64,000 nt of DNA, taken from the NCBI GenBank assembly GCA_021462855.1, contig JAJTXQ010000065.1, positions 1 through 64,000 on the forward strand, given 5' to 3'. Each line of letters begins with the position of its first letter. The stretch's first letter is position 1. The stretch is from Dehalococcoidia bacterium. Lineage in GTDB: Bacteria > Chloroflexota > Dehalococcoidia > DSTF01 > JACRBR01. The position numbers and the translations under genes are program-made. Below, in pieces: positions 46,142-57,561 of the stretch. The notes beneath the pieces were generated by a model. It searched no databases. It saw only the letters and a list, made by a program, of their open reading frames with translations, and was not told the origin of the DNA.

Positions 46142-47382
46142 CAGCGTTTCCTCGCCTTGATGATCAGCGCCTGCGGCACGAGCCGCGCGCGCGCCAGATC
46201 GAACCCCTCGCGTTCGTCTTCGGCGATCGCGTCCTGCCGCGGCTCGCGGATATCCTCGATGGTGAAGCCGGCGCCCGCGAGGGCGCGCACCCACTCCTCG
46301 ATCGTGCGCCGCCATGCGCGGAGGCGCACGGCGCCGTCGCCGGTGTCCCGGTCGAAGTCCACGTAGCGCGCCCAGTACGGGCGCACCGCCGTATACGGCG
46401 GGTCCTCCGTCAGCACCTGGTTCATCGGGTGCAGCACGGCGATGGCGAGCACGCCGCCGCCCCGCAACACGCGCGACGCACCGGCGAGCGCGCGCCCGCC
46501 GTCTTCGACGAAGTCGAGCGCCTGGATGCTGATCGCCAGGTCGAAGCTCGCATCGTCGAACCGCGACAGGTCGGCGATGTCGCCTTCGACGAACGACGCG
46601 TTGTCGGCGCCGGCGTCCGCCGCCCGCCGCTTCGCCGCCGCGACCTGCGCTGGCGAGAAGTCCACGCCGACCGCCACCGCGCCGGCTGCCGCGAGCGCGA
46701 TGACATCAGCGCCGTCGCCGGCGCCGAGCACGATCGCGTGAAGCCCGCGGACGTCGCCGAGCACGCGCAGTTCATCCTCGTACACGCCCCGCGCCCAGCG
46801 GAGACGCCCGGTGTCAAACCGCGCGTGCTCCTTCTGGTACGACCGCGCGAGGCGCTGCCACGCCTCGCGGTTGTCCGGTGGGGGCGGCGCCGGTTCATCG
46901 GCTGCGCGCTCGGCGAGCGGCAGCGCTGCGCCGGCGCCTGGCGGCGTCTCGGCGGGCGCTGCCGGCCCACCGCCCAGGATGCTGATCAACGCGGTGCGCA
47001 GCGCCGGCGGCATCCACACGTTTGGCAACTCGGCCGCCGAGAGCCAGCGCGCGTCGTCGTAGTCGCCGTCCGCTCGAAAGCGCATCGGCGCGCCGCCGAG
47101 TTCGGCGCGGAAGATATTGGCGACATAGCGCCTCCCCTCCGCCGCGTCCTCGAGGTACACCGTCTCGACGAACGTCTCCCGCGCAAGGCTCAGGCCAAAC
47201 TGGTCGCTCGCGTGGCGGCGCAGCGCCTCCTCGGCCGTCTCTTCGCCGCGCACGATGGCGAGCGGCAACACCCACTGTTCGGCGAACGGCCGTCGCCCGG
47301 CGCGCCGGTGCGCTGCGAGCACCGCGGCGTCTTCCTCGAAGAGGGCGGCGCTGACGAGCTCGGGCGTGCCCTGCGCGGCCAC
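46141..47382 (-). CDS. fusion of degenerate NUDIX-like domain and SAM-dependent methyltransferase
   Basis: 413 residues from GTG 47382, one base after the trpE stop. Residues 1-135 follow the NUDIX fold ([20 protein letters not shown]), but the box ends RRHASDQFG where RELxEExG is needed, so the metal-binding Glu residues are lost. A Pro/Ala linker (about 137-170) leads to a class I methyltransferase (about 185-413) with the SAM motif [10 protein letters not shown], an acidic VGVDFSP, and [17 protein letters not shown]. The acceptor substrate is unknown. The gene sits between trpE and trpG, where nothing is usually found. Confidence 0.85.
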   Translation of the reverse strand: MAAQGTPELVSAALFEEDAAVLAAHRRAGRRPFAEQWVLPLAIVRGEETAEEALRRHASDQFGLSLARETFVETVYLEDAAEGRRYVANIFRAELGGAPMRFRADGDYDDARWLSAAELPNVWMPPALRTALISILGGGPAAPAETPPGAGAALPLAERAADEPAPPPPDNREAWQRLARSYQKEHARFDTGRLRWARGVYEDELRVLGDVRGLHAIVLGAGDGADVIALAAAGAVAVGVDFSPAQVAAAKRRAADAGADNASFVEGDIADLSRFDDASFDLAISIQALDFVEDGGRALAGASRVLRGGGVLAIAVLHPMNQVLTEDPPYTAVRPYWARYVDFDRDTGDGAVRLRAWRRTIEEWVRALAGAGFTIEDIREPRQDAIAEDEREGFDLARARLVPQALIIKARKR

Positions 47383-47383
47383 T

Positions 47384-48867
<1,484 letters not shown>

Positions 48868-48871
<4 letters not shown>

Positions 48872-49893
48872 GGCGCCGCCGCCGCGGGCATGCCGCGCGC
48901 GATGTAGTCGAGCCGCAGCGCCTCGCGCACGCGCGCCATCGTCTCCTCGGCGACGGCGCGTTCCTCGTTGCTGCCCTTCTCCAGCGCTTCTTTCACGAGC
49001 GACGGGTTCGCCTCGAACCGCGCGCGCCGCTCGCGGATCGGGTCGAGCAGGTGATTGAGGGCGACGGCGAGCTTCTTCTTCACCTCGACATCGCCGACGG
49101 CGCCCTTCACGTAGCGTTCCTTCAGGTCGTTGACCTCTGCCACGTCGGGGTTGAACGCGTCGTGGTACATGAACACCGGGTTGCCCTCGACGTGCCCGGG
49201 GTCCGTCGCGCGGAGCCGCGTCGGGTCGGTGTACATGCCCATCACCTTGCGCGTGACGGTCGCAGCGTCGTCCTTCAGGAAGATCGCGTTGTTGAGCGAC
49301 TTGCCCATCTTCGCCTGCCCGTCGGTGCCGACGAGGCGCGGCACGCGACCGACCAGCGCGTCCGGTTCGACGAATACGTCGGCGAAATCGCGGTTGAACC
49401 TGCGCGCCATCTCGCGCGTCATCTCGATATGCGGCAGCTGGTCCTCGCCGACGGGCACGAGGTTCGCGCGCGGCAGCAGGATGTTCGCCACCTGCATCAG
49501 CGGGTAGACGAAGAAGCCGACGGGCACGCCTTTCTTCCCCGTCTCCAGGTCGGCCATTTCGGCCTTCAGCGTCGGGTTGCGCTGCAGGCGGCCGAGCGGC
49601 ATGAACCAGCTGAGCAGCACCGAGAGCTCGGCGTGCTGCGGCACCAGGCTCTCGATGACGAAGTGGTTGTCCTGGGGATCGAGCCCGACCGCCAGCCAGT
49701 CGAGCGCCACCTGCCACACCGAATCGCGCACGCGGTCGATGTCGTCGGCGTAATCCGACACCTGGTAGTCGGCGATGAGGAAGAAGCACTCGTAGTCGTT
49801 CTGCAGCCGCACCCAGTTCTCGAGCGCGCCGGCGAAGTGGCCGAGGTGCAACGACCCCGTCGGCCGGATGCCGGTGAGGATGGTCTTCTTCAC
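48868..49893 (-). CDS. trpS: tryptophanyl-tRNA synthetase
   Basis: 341 residues from GTG 49893 with a weak AAGGTGA upstream. Class I signature SLHLGHFAG (HIGH) at 14-22 and AKMGKS (KMSKS) near 195. It charges tRNA-Trp, the effector sensed by the operon leader. It is placed second in the operon, 45 nt after the TrpB2 gene. Confidence 0.95.
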
Positions 49894-49938
49894 GATGTCA
49901 CCTTCGCGTCCATGCAGTTCCTCCCCTTGCGCATGTCG

Positions 49939-51297
49939 CTAGATCACGGGCACGGAGGCCATCGCCTCGCGGACGCGCTGCGCCGGGTAGGCGAAGTCCT
50001 GCAGCCCGCCGGCGAGGTAGTTGTCGTACGCCGTCATGTCGAAGTAGCCGTGGCCGCTGAGGTTGAACAGGATGACGCGCGCCTCGCCCGCCTCCTTCGC
50101 CGCCAGCGCCTCATCGATCGCCGCGCGGATGGCGTGCGCGCTTTCCGGCGCCGGGACGATCGCTTCCGTGCGGGCGAACTGCACGGCGGCATCGAAGACG
50201 GCGTTCTGGTGGTACGCGCGCGCCTCCATGTACCCCTGGTCGTAGAGCTCGCACACCAGGTTCGCCATGCCGTGATAGCGCAGCCCGCCGGCGTGGATGC
50301 CCTCCGGGATGAACGTGTGGCCGAGCGTGAACATCTTGACCAGCGGCGTCAGACCCGCCGTGTCACCGAAGTCGTACCGGAATTCGCCCTTCGTCAGCGA
50401 CGGGCACGCCTCGGGCTCGGCGGCGATGAAGCGCGTCTTCTTGCCGCCGACGAGCTTGTCGCGCATGAACGGGAACGCGATGCCCGCGTAGTTCGACCCG
50501 CCGCCCGCGCAGCCGATGACGACGTCCGGGTACTCTCCCGCCATCTCCATCTGCTTCAGCGCTTCCTGGCCGATGACGGTCTGGTGCAGCAGCACGTGGT
50601 TCAGCACGCTGCCGAGCGAGTACTTCGTGTCGTCGCGCCCGGCCGCGTCCTCGACCGCCTCGCTGATGGCGATGCCGAGGCTGCCCGGATTGTCGGGCGT
50701 CTCGGCGAGGATGGCCCGGCCCGACTGCGTGTCACTGCTCGGGCTGGCGACGACGTCGGCGCCATAGAGTTGCATCATCGACCGGCGGTACGGCTTCTGC
50801 TGGTAGCTCACCTTGACCATGTACACCTTGAGCTCGATGCCGAAGAAGTTGCACGCCATCGCCAGCGCCGTGCCCCACTGGCCCGCGCCGGTCTCCGTGG
50901 CGATGCGCTTCACCCCGGCTTCCCTGTTGTAGTACGCCTGCGCCACCGCCGTGTTCGGCTTGTGCGAGCCGACGGGTGACGCGCCCTCGTACTTGAAGTA
51001 GATGTGCGCCGGCGTGCCGAGCGCCCGTTCGAGGCGGCGCGCGCGGATCAGCGGCGTCGCCCTCCACAGCCGGTAGACGTCCTGCACTTCATCGGGGATC
51101 TCGATGTAGCGTTCGGCCGACACCTCCTGCTTGATGAGCTCCATCGGGAACAGCGGCGCCAGCGCCTCCGGCCCGAGCGGCTCGTGCGTGCCCGGGTTCA
51201 GCGGCGGAGGCGGCGGCTTCGGCAGGTCGGCCGCGATGTTGTACCAGTGCGTCGGCACATCGGAATCCTGCAACAGGAACTTGGTCTGGTCTGCCAT
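49939..51297 (-). CDS. trpB2: TrpB2-type tryptophan synthase beta-like enzyme
   Basis: 452 residues from ATG 51297 with AGGAGG 7 nt upstream. The long N-terminal extension and the sequence class are those of TrpB2: [14 protein letters not shown] with the pyridoxal-phosphate Lys, [36 protein letters not shown] and a C-terminal [10 protein letters not shown]. TrpB2 proteins make tryptophan from indole and serine without relying on TrpA. It is the first gene after the T-box. Having both TrpB2 and TrpB1 in one operon suggests indole salvage or a division of labour. Confidence 0.93.
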   Translation of the reverse strand: MADQTKFLLQDSDVPTHWYNIAADLPKPPPPPLNPGTHEPLGPEALAPLFPMELIKQEVSAERYIEIPDEVQDVYRLWRATPLIRARRLERALGTPAHIYFKYEGASPVGSHKPNTAVAQAYYNREAGVKRIATETGAGQWGTALAMACNFFGIELKVYMVKVSYQQKPYRRSMMQLYGADVVASPSSDTQSGRAILAETPDNPGSLGIAISEAVEDAAGRDDTKYSLGSVLNHVLLHQTVIGQEALKQMEMAGEYPDVVIGCAGGGSNYAGIAFPFMRDKLVGGKKTRFIAAEPEACPSLTKGEFRYDFGDTAGLTPLVKMFTLGHTFIPEGIHAGGLRYHGMANLVCELYDQGYMEARAYHQNAVFDAAVQFARTEAIVPAPESAHAIRAAIDEALAAKEAGEARVILFNLSGHGYFDMTAYDNYLAGGLQDFAYPAQRVREAMASVPVI

Positions 51298-51340
51298 CGT
51301 GCTGCCTCCTGTGGCTGCGCCCGCCGCTTGGCGGGCAAAC

Positions 51341-51374
51341 AAAAAAGCTCGCGCCCATCGAGGGGCGAGAGCTT
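51341..51374 (-). terminator. T-box-controlled intrinsic terminator
   Basis: On the minus strand AAGCTCTCGCCC pairs with GGGCGCGAGCTT (11 of 12 pairs) and six T residues follow, 44 nt before the TrpB2 start. It competes with the antiterminator formed by the T-box sequence. Confidence 0.85.
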
Positions 51375-51633
51375 GGCTCGCGGTGCCACCCTGCGTTCGC
51401 TTCCCTCGCGGGAAGCATCTCGGCCCGGCACGGGCGCTGGCGCGCCGATGCCGGGGGCGCTGGTAACGGTGCCCACCCCGTCGGAGACTACTGCCCGCTC
51501 GACGCGGGGTTCGGTCCGAGGCTCCCGGGTCCATTCGGCCTGCCGCGCCGCCGCCGGTTCCCACCTGTCCCGGCTCTCTGCGGGCTCGCTTGCTGGCGTA
51601 CTAGCCCCGATCGTCGCCGATCGTTATGAAGTG
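51341..51633 (-). promoter_or_regulatory. T-box riboswitch leader, specifier UGG (Trp)
   Basis: The conserved T-box AGGGTGGCACCGCG is at 51379-51392 on the minus strand, just upstream of the terminator. Stem I upstream has AGAGAG (about 51573-51578), GGACAGGTGGGAACC, and then GAATGGACC, with TGG at 51531-51533 in the specifier position. Uncharged tRNA-Trp should pair with it and promote antitermination, turning on the whole trpB2-trpS-trpEG-DCF-B operon when tryptophan is short. Confidence 0.9.
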
Positions 51634-51638
51634 CGCAC

Positions 51639-51668
51639 ACTCTAGCCACGCGCGCTTGGGGCTGTCAA
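51639..51668 (-). promoter_or_regulatory. promoter of the trp operon
   Basis: TTGACA (51663-51668), an 18-nt spacer and TAGAGT (51639-51644) on the minus strand. Transcription would begin near 51633, at the foot of the T-box stem I. Confidence 0.75.
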
Positions 51669-51687
51669 GAGCCGCGCGGCCGCGATG

Positions 51688-54372
51688 TCACCCCGCGTGA
51701 AACCGCAGCGTCACGATCTCATTCGGGCGCGCCGCGATGCGCACGCCGTCCGCGCCGCGCGTCTCGCCGGCGATGTGCTCCTCGTCCAGGTTCACGCGCG
51801 TGACGGCGCCGCCGGACGACGGCACGTCGACCGTGGTCCCGGCCGGAGCGTCGAGCGTGTTGTACACCCGCACGATGACGCCGTCGCCGTCTTCGGCGCG
51901 CTTGACGCCGCTCACCTGGAACGCCGGCGAGGCGACCCGGACGAGCGCGCCTTCATCGCCCAGGCGCCCGAGGCCGCGGCGGTTCCAGCGCGCGCGCATT
52001 GGCCGTACGCGCTGCACGGCGAGGACGTGCGCGCCGGCGGCCGCCCAGTCGCCCGCGTGCGGGATGATGCTGTATTCGAAAATGTGTTTGCCGTGCATCT
52101 GCGCGCCGGGGGTTGCGAGCTGCGGTCCCGCGCCGCCGCGCCGCGACGAGATGTCGGCGCGCGACAGCCAGCCGACGCTGCGCAGCAGTGTCACCGCGAT
52201 CTCCGTGCCGTCCGGCGTGTCGAGCGCCTCGTACTCGGGCAGGCCGCGGTTGGCGATCGTCAGCCCGCGCGCGCCGTCGTCGACGCTGGCGAATGCCTTC
52301 TGCGGATACGTTCCCATCGGCTGCTCCATCCACGTCGCCGGGTCCCACGCGGGCAGCGCGACCGGCCGCTGCACGACGCCGAAGTGCTGGTCGGCCTTCG
52401 ATACGCTCGCGCGCACGCCGGATGGGAAGTGCACGCGCAGCCGGTGGTCCTCGGCCTCGTTGTGTACGGTCGTGCGCACGTCGATGCGCGCGACGCCTTC
52501 GGTCAGCGTCACCTCCGACACGACGCGCTCGGCGACCACGCGTCCGCTGCGCGACGCGCGGTCCTCCGCCAGTCCGGCGGGCAGCGCGTACGTGTGCTCG
52601 ATGACCAGCCGCTGTACATCGGCCCCGCGTTCGGCGCGGACAAGGGGCGGCGACGACGGCGCGCCGATGATGGCGTCCTGCTCGGGCGCGCAGTAGTTGT
52701 ACTCGTCGCCGCGGTCGCCGCCGTCGACGAACCGGTTGAGCCCGCGCAGCACGCGTCCGTCGCGCCTGTCCGTGACGGTGAGCGTGCCGTCGTCGGCCGC
52801 CTCGACGCGGAACATCTCGTTCTCGATCGTCCGCGCGCCGGCGGCGGGCCGTGGCGGGGCGCCATCCGCCGTCTCGATGCGGTAGATGCGGTAGCCGTAG
52901 CCCGGAACGTCGCGCGCGACGAAGCCGATCTCGGCGCGCTGCCGGTCGAACCCGGGCGGCGCCCCCTCCGGGATGATGAATGCGACCGGCCCGGAGGCCA
53001 GTTCGGCGGGCGCGCGTTCGCCGTCCGGCGCGACGACGCCGACGATCGGCTGCGCATCGCTCCACGGCACCGCGGCGACGACGTACCCGGTCGCGGGCTG
53101 CGGCGTCGGGTTGAACACGGCGATGGTGCCCATCGCCTCGTCGCGGCCGAGCGCGCCGATCGTGCGGAGCGCCGCGCGCACGATCTCCTCGCCGATCTCG
53201 TGCACCCACTCGTAGCGCTGGCGCATCTCCTCGTGCACCGCATCGACCGAGCAGCCGCAGATCGAGTCGTGGGGCTGGTTTTCGAGCAGGTGCCGCCAGG
53301 CCCGGTCGATGAGTCCGGCGATCGACGCGTCCTCCGTCGGGAACGGCATGTGCGCCGTGGTCGGCGGCACGGGCGGGCGCCATTCGGGGCCCGCGTCGCG
53401 GGCGAGCGTGTCCGCCCAGATGGAGAACGGCTCCGCCCAGTGCGCGAGCAGGTCCTCGCACTCCTGGTTCTGTTGCTTGATCCACATCCGCGCCGAGAGG
53501 ACGCCGGGCAGCAGGTGCGCGCGCTGGCCGCTGCGGAACTCGCCCGTGTGCGACGGCCACTCGTCCTCGCGGCCGCCGATGTGCTCGCGGATACGGGCGA
53601 ACAACTCCGGCAGCGACGAGTGCACCATCTCCGCATCGTCGGTCTCGGCGTTCACCGTGCGCATGATGCCGGGCAGCTCCGGCTGCGGCGGCAGGTGGTC
53701 GCTCCCGTTCATGATCAGCAGGTACGGCGTCGTCGCCAGCGGCTCGAGCGCCTCGCGCGCGGCGCGGATGCGCGCCATCAGCGGCTTCTGCGCGGTTGGC
53801 AGCGTGGCGCAGACGCCGTAGCCGTGCGGCTTGTGCACCGTCAGCACTTCGCTGCCGTCCGGCGAGCGCCAGAAGAACTCGGTCGTCTTCAGCGAGTCGT
53901 CGGCGCCGCGCCACATCGTCGCGTCGCGGATGCCGAAGCCGTTGAGGATCGCCGGCATGTGGGCGATCTGCCCGAACGGGTCGGGGATGTAGCCCACCTT
54001 CATCACCGGGCCGAAGCGCCGCGCCACGCGGTGGCCGCGCAGGAAGTTGCGCACGATCGCCTCGCCCCCGGGCAGCGCCTCGTCCGGGATGATGTACCAC
54101 GGGCCGATGAGCAGCTTGCCTTCTTTCACCACGCGCTCGATGTCATCCGCGCGGTCGGGCCGCACTTCGAGATAGTCCTCGAGCGGGATGGTGTGCCCGT
54201 CGAGCATGAAGTGCCGGTACTCCGGGTCCGTGTCGAAGATCTCGAGCAGCATGTCCATGAGGCCGACCAGGCGGACGCGGAACGACTGGTACGGCAGGTA
54301 CCACTCGCGGTCCCAGTGCGTGTGCGAGACGGTCATGAGCATGCGCTTGTCGCGCGGGGCGTCGGTGGGCAT
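51688..54372 (-). CDS. alpha-mannosidase, family GH38
   Basis: 894 residues from ATG 54372, which has AAGGA 7 nt upstream; ATG 54387 is five codons earlier. GH38 features: SHTHWDREWY (zinc His and Asp) at the N terminus, GYIPDPFGQ with the nucleophile Asp near 150, ATMWRGADD, then a three-helix region with HDSICGCS, and a large beta-rich C-terminal part. It releases alpha-mannose, retaining configuration. No signal peptide is visible, so it likely degrades mannosides inside the cell. TACGAT 20 nt before ATG 54387 could be a -10. Confidence 0.92.
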   Translation of the reverse strand: MPTDAPRDKRMLMTVSHTHWDREWYLPYQSFRVRLVGLMDMLLEIFDTDPEYRHFMLDGHTIPLEDYLEVRPDRADDIERVVKEGKLLIGPWYIIPDEALPGGEAIVRNFLRGHRVARRFGPVMKVGYIPDPFGQIAHMPAILNGFGIRDATMWRGADDSLKTTEFFWRSPDGSEVLTVHKPHGYGVCATLPTAQKPLMARIRAAREALEPLATTPYLLIMNGSDHLPPQPELPGIMRTVNAETDDAEMVHSSLPELFARIREHIGGREDEWPSHTGEFRSGQRAHLLPGVLSARMWIKQQNQECEDLLAHWAEPFSIWADTLARDAGPEWRPPVPPTTAHMPFPTEDASIAGLIDRAWRHLLENQPHDSICGCSVDAVHEEMRQRYEWVHEIGEEIVRAALRTIGALGRDEAMGTIAVFNPTPQPATGYVVAAVPWSDAQPIVGVVAPDGERAPAELASGPVAFIIPEGAPPGFDRQRAEIGFVARDVPGYGYRIYRIETADGAPPRPAAGARTIENEMFRVEAADDGTLTVTDRRDGRVLRGLNRFVDGGDRGDEYNYCAPEQDAIIGAPSSPPLVRAERGADVQRLVIEHTYALPAGLAEDRASRSGRVVAERVVSEVTLTEGVARIDVRTTVHNEAEDHRLRVHFPSGVRASVSKADQHFGVVQRPVALPAWDPATWMEQPMGTYPQKAFASVDDGARGLTIANRGLPEYEALDTPDGTEIAVTLLRSVGWLSRADISSRRGGAGPQLATPGAQMHGKHIFEYSIIPHAGDWAAAGAHVLAVQRVRPMRARWNRRGLGRLGDEGALVRVASPAFQVSGVKRAEDGDGVIVRVYNTLDAPAGTTVDVPSSGGAVTRVNLDEEHIAGETRGADGVRIAARPNEIVTLRFHAG

Positions 54373-54387
54373 GCGGCGATCCTTCAT

Positions 54388-54701
54388 GCGAGCGCGTGAT
54401 TGCGCCGATCGTAGGCGATGCGCGCGTTACGGTGTAGCGCGCGTATGGGTTGGGGCGAGATAAGCCGACGCGATCACCTGCCGCGGGCGGCCGCGCCCCA
54501 GGTCGCGATGCGGCACAGGTGCACCCTCGACGATGTAGCGGCGACGTGGCCGGCGATGTGGTTCACGAGTACGCGCTCAAGATACGAAGAAGGGCCGATC
54601 GGCACTGTGGGGGGGCCACTCGGAGTACTCTGCGGTTGTTCGGTTCCATCATAGTGGAGAATGGTTCAACGAAGCGTAGTTGAACGGGCAGGGAGGCGAA
54701 C
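54388..54701. other. divergent intergenic region
   Basis: No gene seen between the alpha-mannosidase and the next plus-strand gene. It should hold both promoters. The only structure I find is a 7-bp inverted repeat GTTCAAC/GTTGAAC (54664-54670, 54679-54685) just before the ribosome binding site of the downstream gene. Confidence 0.5.
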
Positions 54702-55487
54702 TTGCCAAACCGCCGCGCATTCTTGTTCGTGGCCATCGCGCTGGGCGCGGTCGTCAGCGGCCTTGCCGCGTGGGCGGTCGCGTCGTCGCAGGACGGCGGG
54801 TCGAACTTCGCCGACCCCAGCCTCATCACGACGGTGCCGTTCACGGGGTACCCGACCGACGTCGCCGCGGGGATCAAAACGCCGTTCGCCGAACCCACAT
54901 GCCAGGCGCCCGAAGACGAGCGCCCCGACCCGAACCTGCCCCCGCTTTCCTGCCGGAAATCCGACCTGGAGCCGCCGCCCGGCTCGATCGAGACGGCAGC
55001 GCCGGAAGAACGGCCCGTGATCACACCCGGCCCAAAGGGCGAGGACATCCGCGACAACGTGCTGTTCCGCTACACGTACGCAGTGCCGGAAGGCTGGTAC
55101 TCGAACATGCGGCCGGAAGGCGGCGCGTTCGTGCTTCGTAATCCGGTCGCCACCAAGCAAAGCGTTGAGTTGGGGGACAAGACACCCGGAGGGATCACGA
55201 TGTACTTCACCGCGAGCGAGCTGGTCACTACGCCTTCCGTGGGAGGTGGTCTTCCCGCTGTTGAGGAGCACCTCCTCACACCCAACACTTCCTTCGGCTC
55301 ATTCCCTGGTGTCTGGTGGGACGAAGGGCCGGGCGCGGGCGCGAACGCGTTGCGCGCTGCGTTCACAAGGGACGGTGTGGTCTTCGAGGTCATCGCCCTG
55401 ACTGGCATGTTGGGCCGGACCGAAGACGAGATCGCAGCCGACCTCGCGGTGGTTCACAAGGTCTTCGAATCGATAACTCCGTACTAA
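54702..55487 (+). CDS. hypothetical signal-anchored extracellular protein
   Basis: 261 residues from TTG 54702, supported by GGGAGG 4-5 nt upstream. A hydrophobic N-terminal helix (about 6-27) is a signal peptide or anchor. A Pro/Asp/Glu-rich spacer (about 45-110) with two cysteines follows. Residues 120-261 form a beta-rich domain (FRYTYAVPEGWYSNM... and VVHKVFESI at the end), resembling PsbP/LpqN-like lipoprotein domains in strand pattern only. The function is unknown. It precedes the M23 peptidase gene by 34 nt and may be co-transcribed. Confidence 0.75.
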   Translation: MPNRRAFLFVAIALGAVVSGLAAWAVASSQDGGSNFADPSLITTVPFTGYPTDVAAGIKTPFAEPTCQAPEDERPDPNLPPLSCRKSDLEPPPGSIETAAPEERPVITPGPKGEDIRDNVLFRYTYAVPEGWYSNMRPEGGAFVLRNPVATKQSVELGDKTPGGITMYFTASELVTTPSVGGGLPAVEEHLLTPNTSFGSFPGVWWDEGPGAGANALRAAFTRDGVVFEVIALTGMLGRTEDEIAADLAVVHKVFESITPY

Positions 55488-55521
55488 TCGAGCCCATTCG
55501 GGGGAGTCACGGAGGGAACCT

Positions 55522-56778
55522 ATGCCTCGGTGGCCAGTATGCGCAAGTGCGGTTAGCGCCATGGCGTTGCTTGCTGCCGTGTGCGGATCGATTGTGACGG
55601 TCGAGTCAACGCTTCCCCCCGACGAGTTCTGGAGGCTCCCATGGAAGGCCGGCGTGTCGCACAGCGTGAGCGGCTACGGGTATGGCGAAGGTGACACGCA
55701 CTCGTCCGGAAACGACTATTGGGCCCTCGATTTCCAGGCAGCCGAGGGCGAGTACGTTGTCGCGACGCAGGAAGGCAACGTGTACGACCTGATCCGTACG
55801 GTGACCGGATGCGGACCAGATCTCTCGTACGGGAACTGGGTGGATCTGGGGGACACAGGCGGCTACAGGCACCGGTACGCGCATTTGAGTTCAGTCGATG
55901 TGGTCAGGAACCAGCACGTGCTCCCAGGCCAGATCATTGGGCGCGCGGGCCACACCGGAAATGTCGATCCCTGTGATCCCCCGAATTACGGCACGCACCT
56001 GCATTTCCGGATCACCGACCCGAACAACAGTCCATGTGGGCTCGGGTATTGCATCCCGGAGCCGATGTCAGGGTTCTGTGCTGGCTATCCCGTGAGCTGC
56101 CGCTTCCCGACTCCGTTTTCCGCCGATCCGAGCACCCTCGATCCTGCTCTGAAGTCGAACCCACATCTTTCGAACAACGCGGGCGTTGGCTATCGGCCGT
56201 ACGCAGGATCGCTGCCGGTTACAGATGACGAAGTCGTCGATCGCTACTACGACGAAGGCGACGTCCACAACGACTGGAGCGAGAGGATCGTCGGCAAGCC
56301 GACGAACCCATACGGCGCCGGCTTCTACGTGCACCGCTGGGAGAGCTTCGCCGGGTCAGGCTGGGTGCAGGACTTCGACAGCCCGAGTTCATCGTTCGGC
56401 GCGGGCGCGATCATGGCGGGGGACACGGCGCAGCACAACCCTGCCGACGGGCGCGCCGACATCGACGCCATGTGGGTGTATGGGAAATTCTGGCAGGAGT
56501 ACATCGGGCAGTGTGTGCCGTGGGGTGGTGGCCCCGCGGTGCAGTACATCCACCTGCTCGGCTACCCCACGACGGAGCAGTACGCGGACGGCTTCGGCAC
56601 GGTGCGCCAGCTCTTCCAGCACGGCTCGATGTACTGGCACCAACCCGCTCTCGACCGCGAGCGCGCCGGCGCAAGCGGCGTGCGGCGATACGAGCGACGC
56701 CGACGGCGACCTCATGGTGGCGTTCCGGGAGTCCTGCTACTACGGCAGCGATCCAAACGACAGCAACAGCGACGGTGA
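55522..56778 (+). CDS. secreted M23 family peptidase with LGFP-like repeats, frameshifted near its end
   Basis: In frame 418 residues from ATG 55522, after a signal peptide (about 1-28). The M23 zinc site is visible: HSSGNDYWALDF, YRHRYAHLS and THLHFRI, as in lysostaphin-type peptidoglycan endopeptidases. From about residue 250, AGFYVHRWESF, then LLGYPTTEQYADGFGTVRQLFQHGSMYW reads as LGFP-type wall-binding repeats. After that the frame becomes Arg-rich nonsense, while the next frame continues sensibly from 56639. The real protein therefore probably ends at 56971 and is broken by a +1 shift near 56635-56645, from mutation or assembly error. Confidence 0.85.
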   Translation: MPRWPVCASAVSAMALLAAVCGSIVTVESTLPPDEFWRLPWKAGVSHSVSGYGYGEGDTHSSGNDYWALDFQAAEGEYVVATQEGNVYDLIRTVTGCGPDLSYGNWVDLGDTGGYRHRYAHLSSVDVVRNQHVLPGQIIGRAGHTGNVDPCDPPNYGTHLHFRITDPNNSPCGLGYCIPEPMSGFCAGYPVSCRFPTPFSADPSTLDPALKSNPHLSNNAGVGYRPYAGSLPVTDDEVVDRYYDEGDVHNDWSERIVGKPTNPYGAGFYVHRWESFAGSGWVQDFDSPSSSFGAGAIMAGDTAQHNPADGRADIDAMWVYGKFWQEYIGQCVPWGGGPAVQYIHLLGYPTTEQYADGFGTVRQLFQHGSMYWHQPALDRERAGASGVRRYERRRRRPHGGVPGVLLLRQRSKRQQQRR

Positions 56779-56971
56779 TGGCCGCGAGATGGCGTCCATC
56801 AACAACGACTCCTCGGTGAACGTCGTTGACCAGCAGCAGGTGGCACAGTCGTACGGCGTCTATCCGTTCGGGGCCGAGGCGTACAAGTACGATTTCGACA
56901 TCACCAAAGATGGCGCGATCAACGTCGTCGACCTGCAGCAGTTGACGATACAGCTCGGCGCCTGTCCGTGA
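56639..56971 (+). pseudogene. out-of-frame C-terminal tail of the M23 peptidase, dockerin-like
   Basis: In the +1 frame the sequence reads TNPL, an Ala/Pro-rich linker, CGDTSDADGD, SDPNDSNSDGDG, then NNDSSVNVVDQQQ and DITKDGAINVVDLQQL. These are paired calcium-binding Asp-rich loops of the dockerin/thrombospondin-3 kind, a common ending for secreted Chloroflexota proteins. There is no start codon of its own, so it belongs to the upstream gene. Confidence 0.75.
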
Positions 56972-56999
56972 GCGCGCCCGGCGCGTAGCGCCGCCGCGC

Positions 57000-57524
57000 C
57001 TACCCGTACCGGATGAACGACCGCACGTCGTAGCCGGCGAGCTCGCTCCGGCCGCCGAAGGCCGTCAGCTCGACCAGGAAGACCATTCCCGCGACGACGC
57101 CGCCAACGAGCTCGACGAGCCTGGCCGCGGCGAGCGCGGTGCCGCCCGTCGCCAGCACGTCGTCGATGATCACGGCGCGCTGTCCCTCCCCGACCGCGTC
57201 GGCATGGATGTCGAGCTGGCTGTTGCCGTACTCCAGCGTGTATTCGATGCTCATCCGCGCCGACGGCAGCTTGCCGGGCTTGCGCACCGGCACGAACGGC
57301 AGCGCGAGCGCCTGCGCGACCGGCGCGCCGAAGAGGAAGCCGCGCGACTCGATGGCGACGATGACGTCCGGCCGGAACTCCTCGACGCCCGCCCTGACGA
57401 GCGACAGCGCGCGGGCGAACGCCGGCGGGTGCCGCAGCAGCGGCGTGATATCGCGGAACAGCACGCCCGGCGCCGGAAAGTCCGGCACGTCGCGGATGTA
57501 CGCCTTCAGGTCGACCTCGCTCAC
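57000..57524 (-). CDS. apt: adenine phosphoribosyltransferase
   Basis: 174 residues from GTG 57524. DVPDFPAPGVLFRDITPLL at the start and the PRPP motif VIIDDVLATGGTA near 120 are diagnostic; ESRGFLFGAP is the family's second signature. It salvages adenine to AMP. It lies 37 nt after the end of the large unassigned gene upstream. Confidence 0.95.
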   Translation of the reverse strand: MSEVDLKAYIRDVPDFPAPGVLFRDITPLLRHPPAFARALSLVRAGVEEFRPDVIVAIESRGFLFGAPVAQALALPFVPVRKPGKLPSARMSIEYTLEYGNSQLDIHADAVGEGQRAVIIDDVLATGGTALAAARLVELVGGVVAGMVFLVELTAFGGRSELAGYDVRSFIRYG

Positions 57525-57561
57525 GCGCGCAAGATGCCGCGCGGCGCGCACTGCGGCAAGC

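Noticed and set aside
51685-54399. Open frame of 904 codons antisense to the alpha-mannosidase
   Set aside because: No family features, and the minus strand carries complete GH38 motifs.
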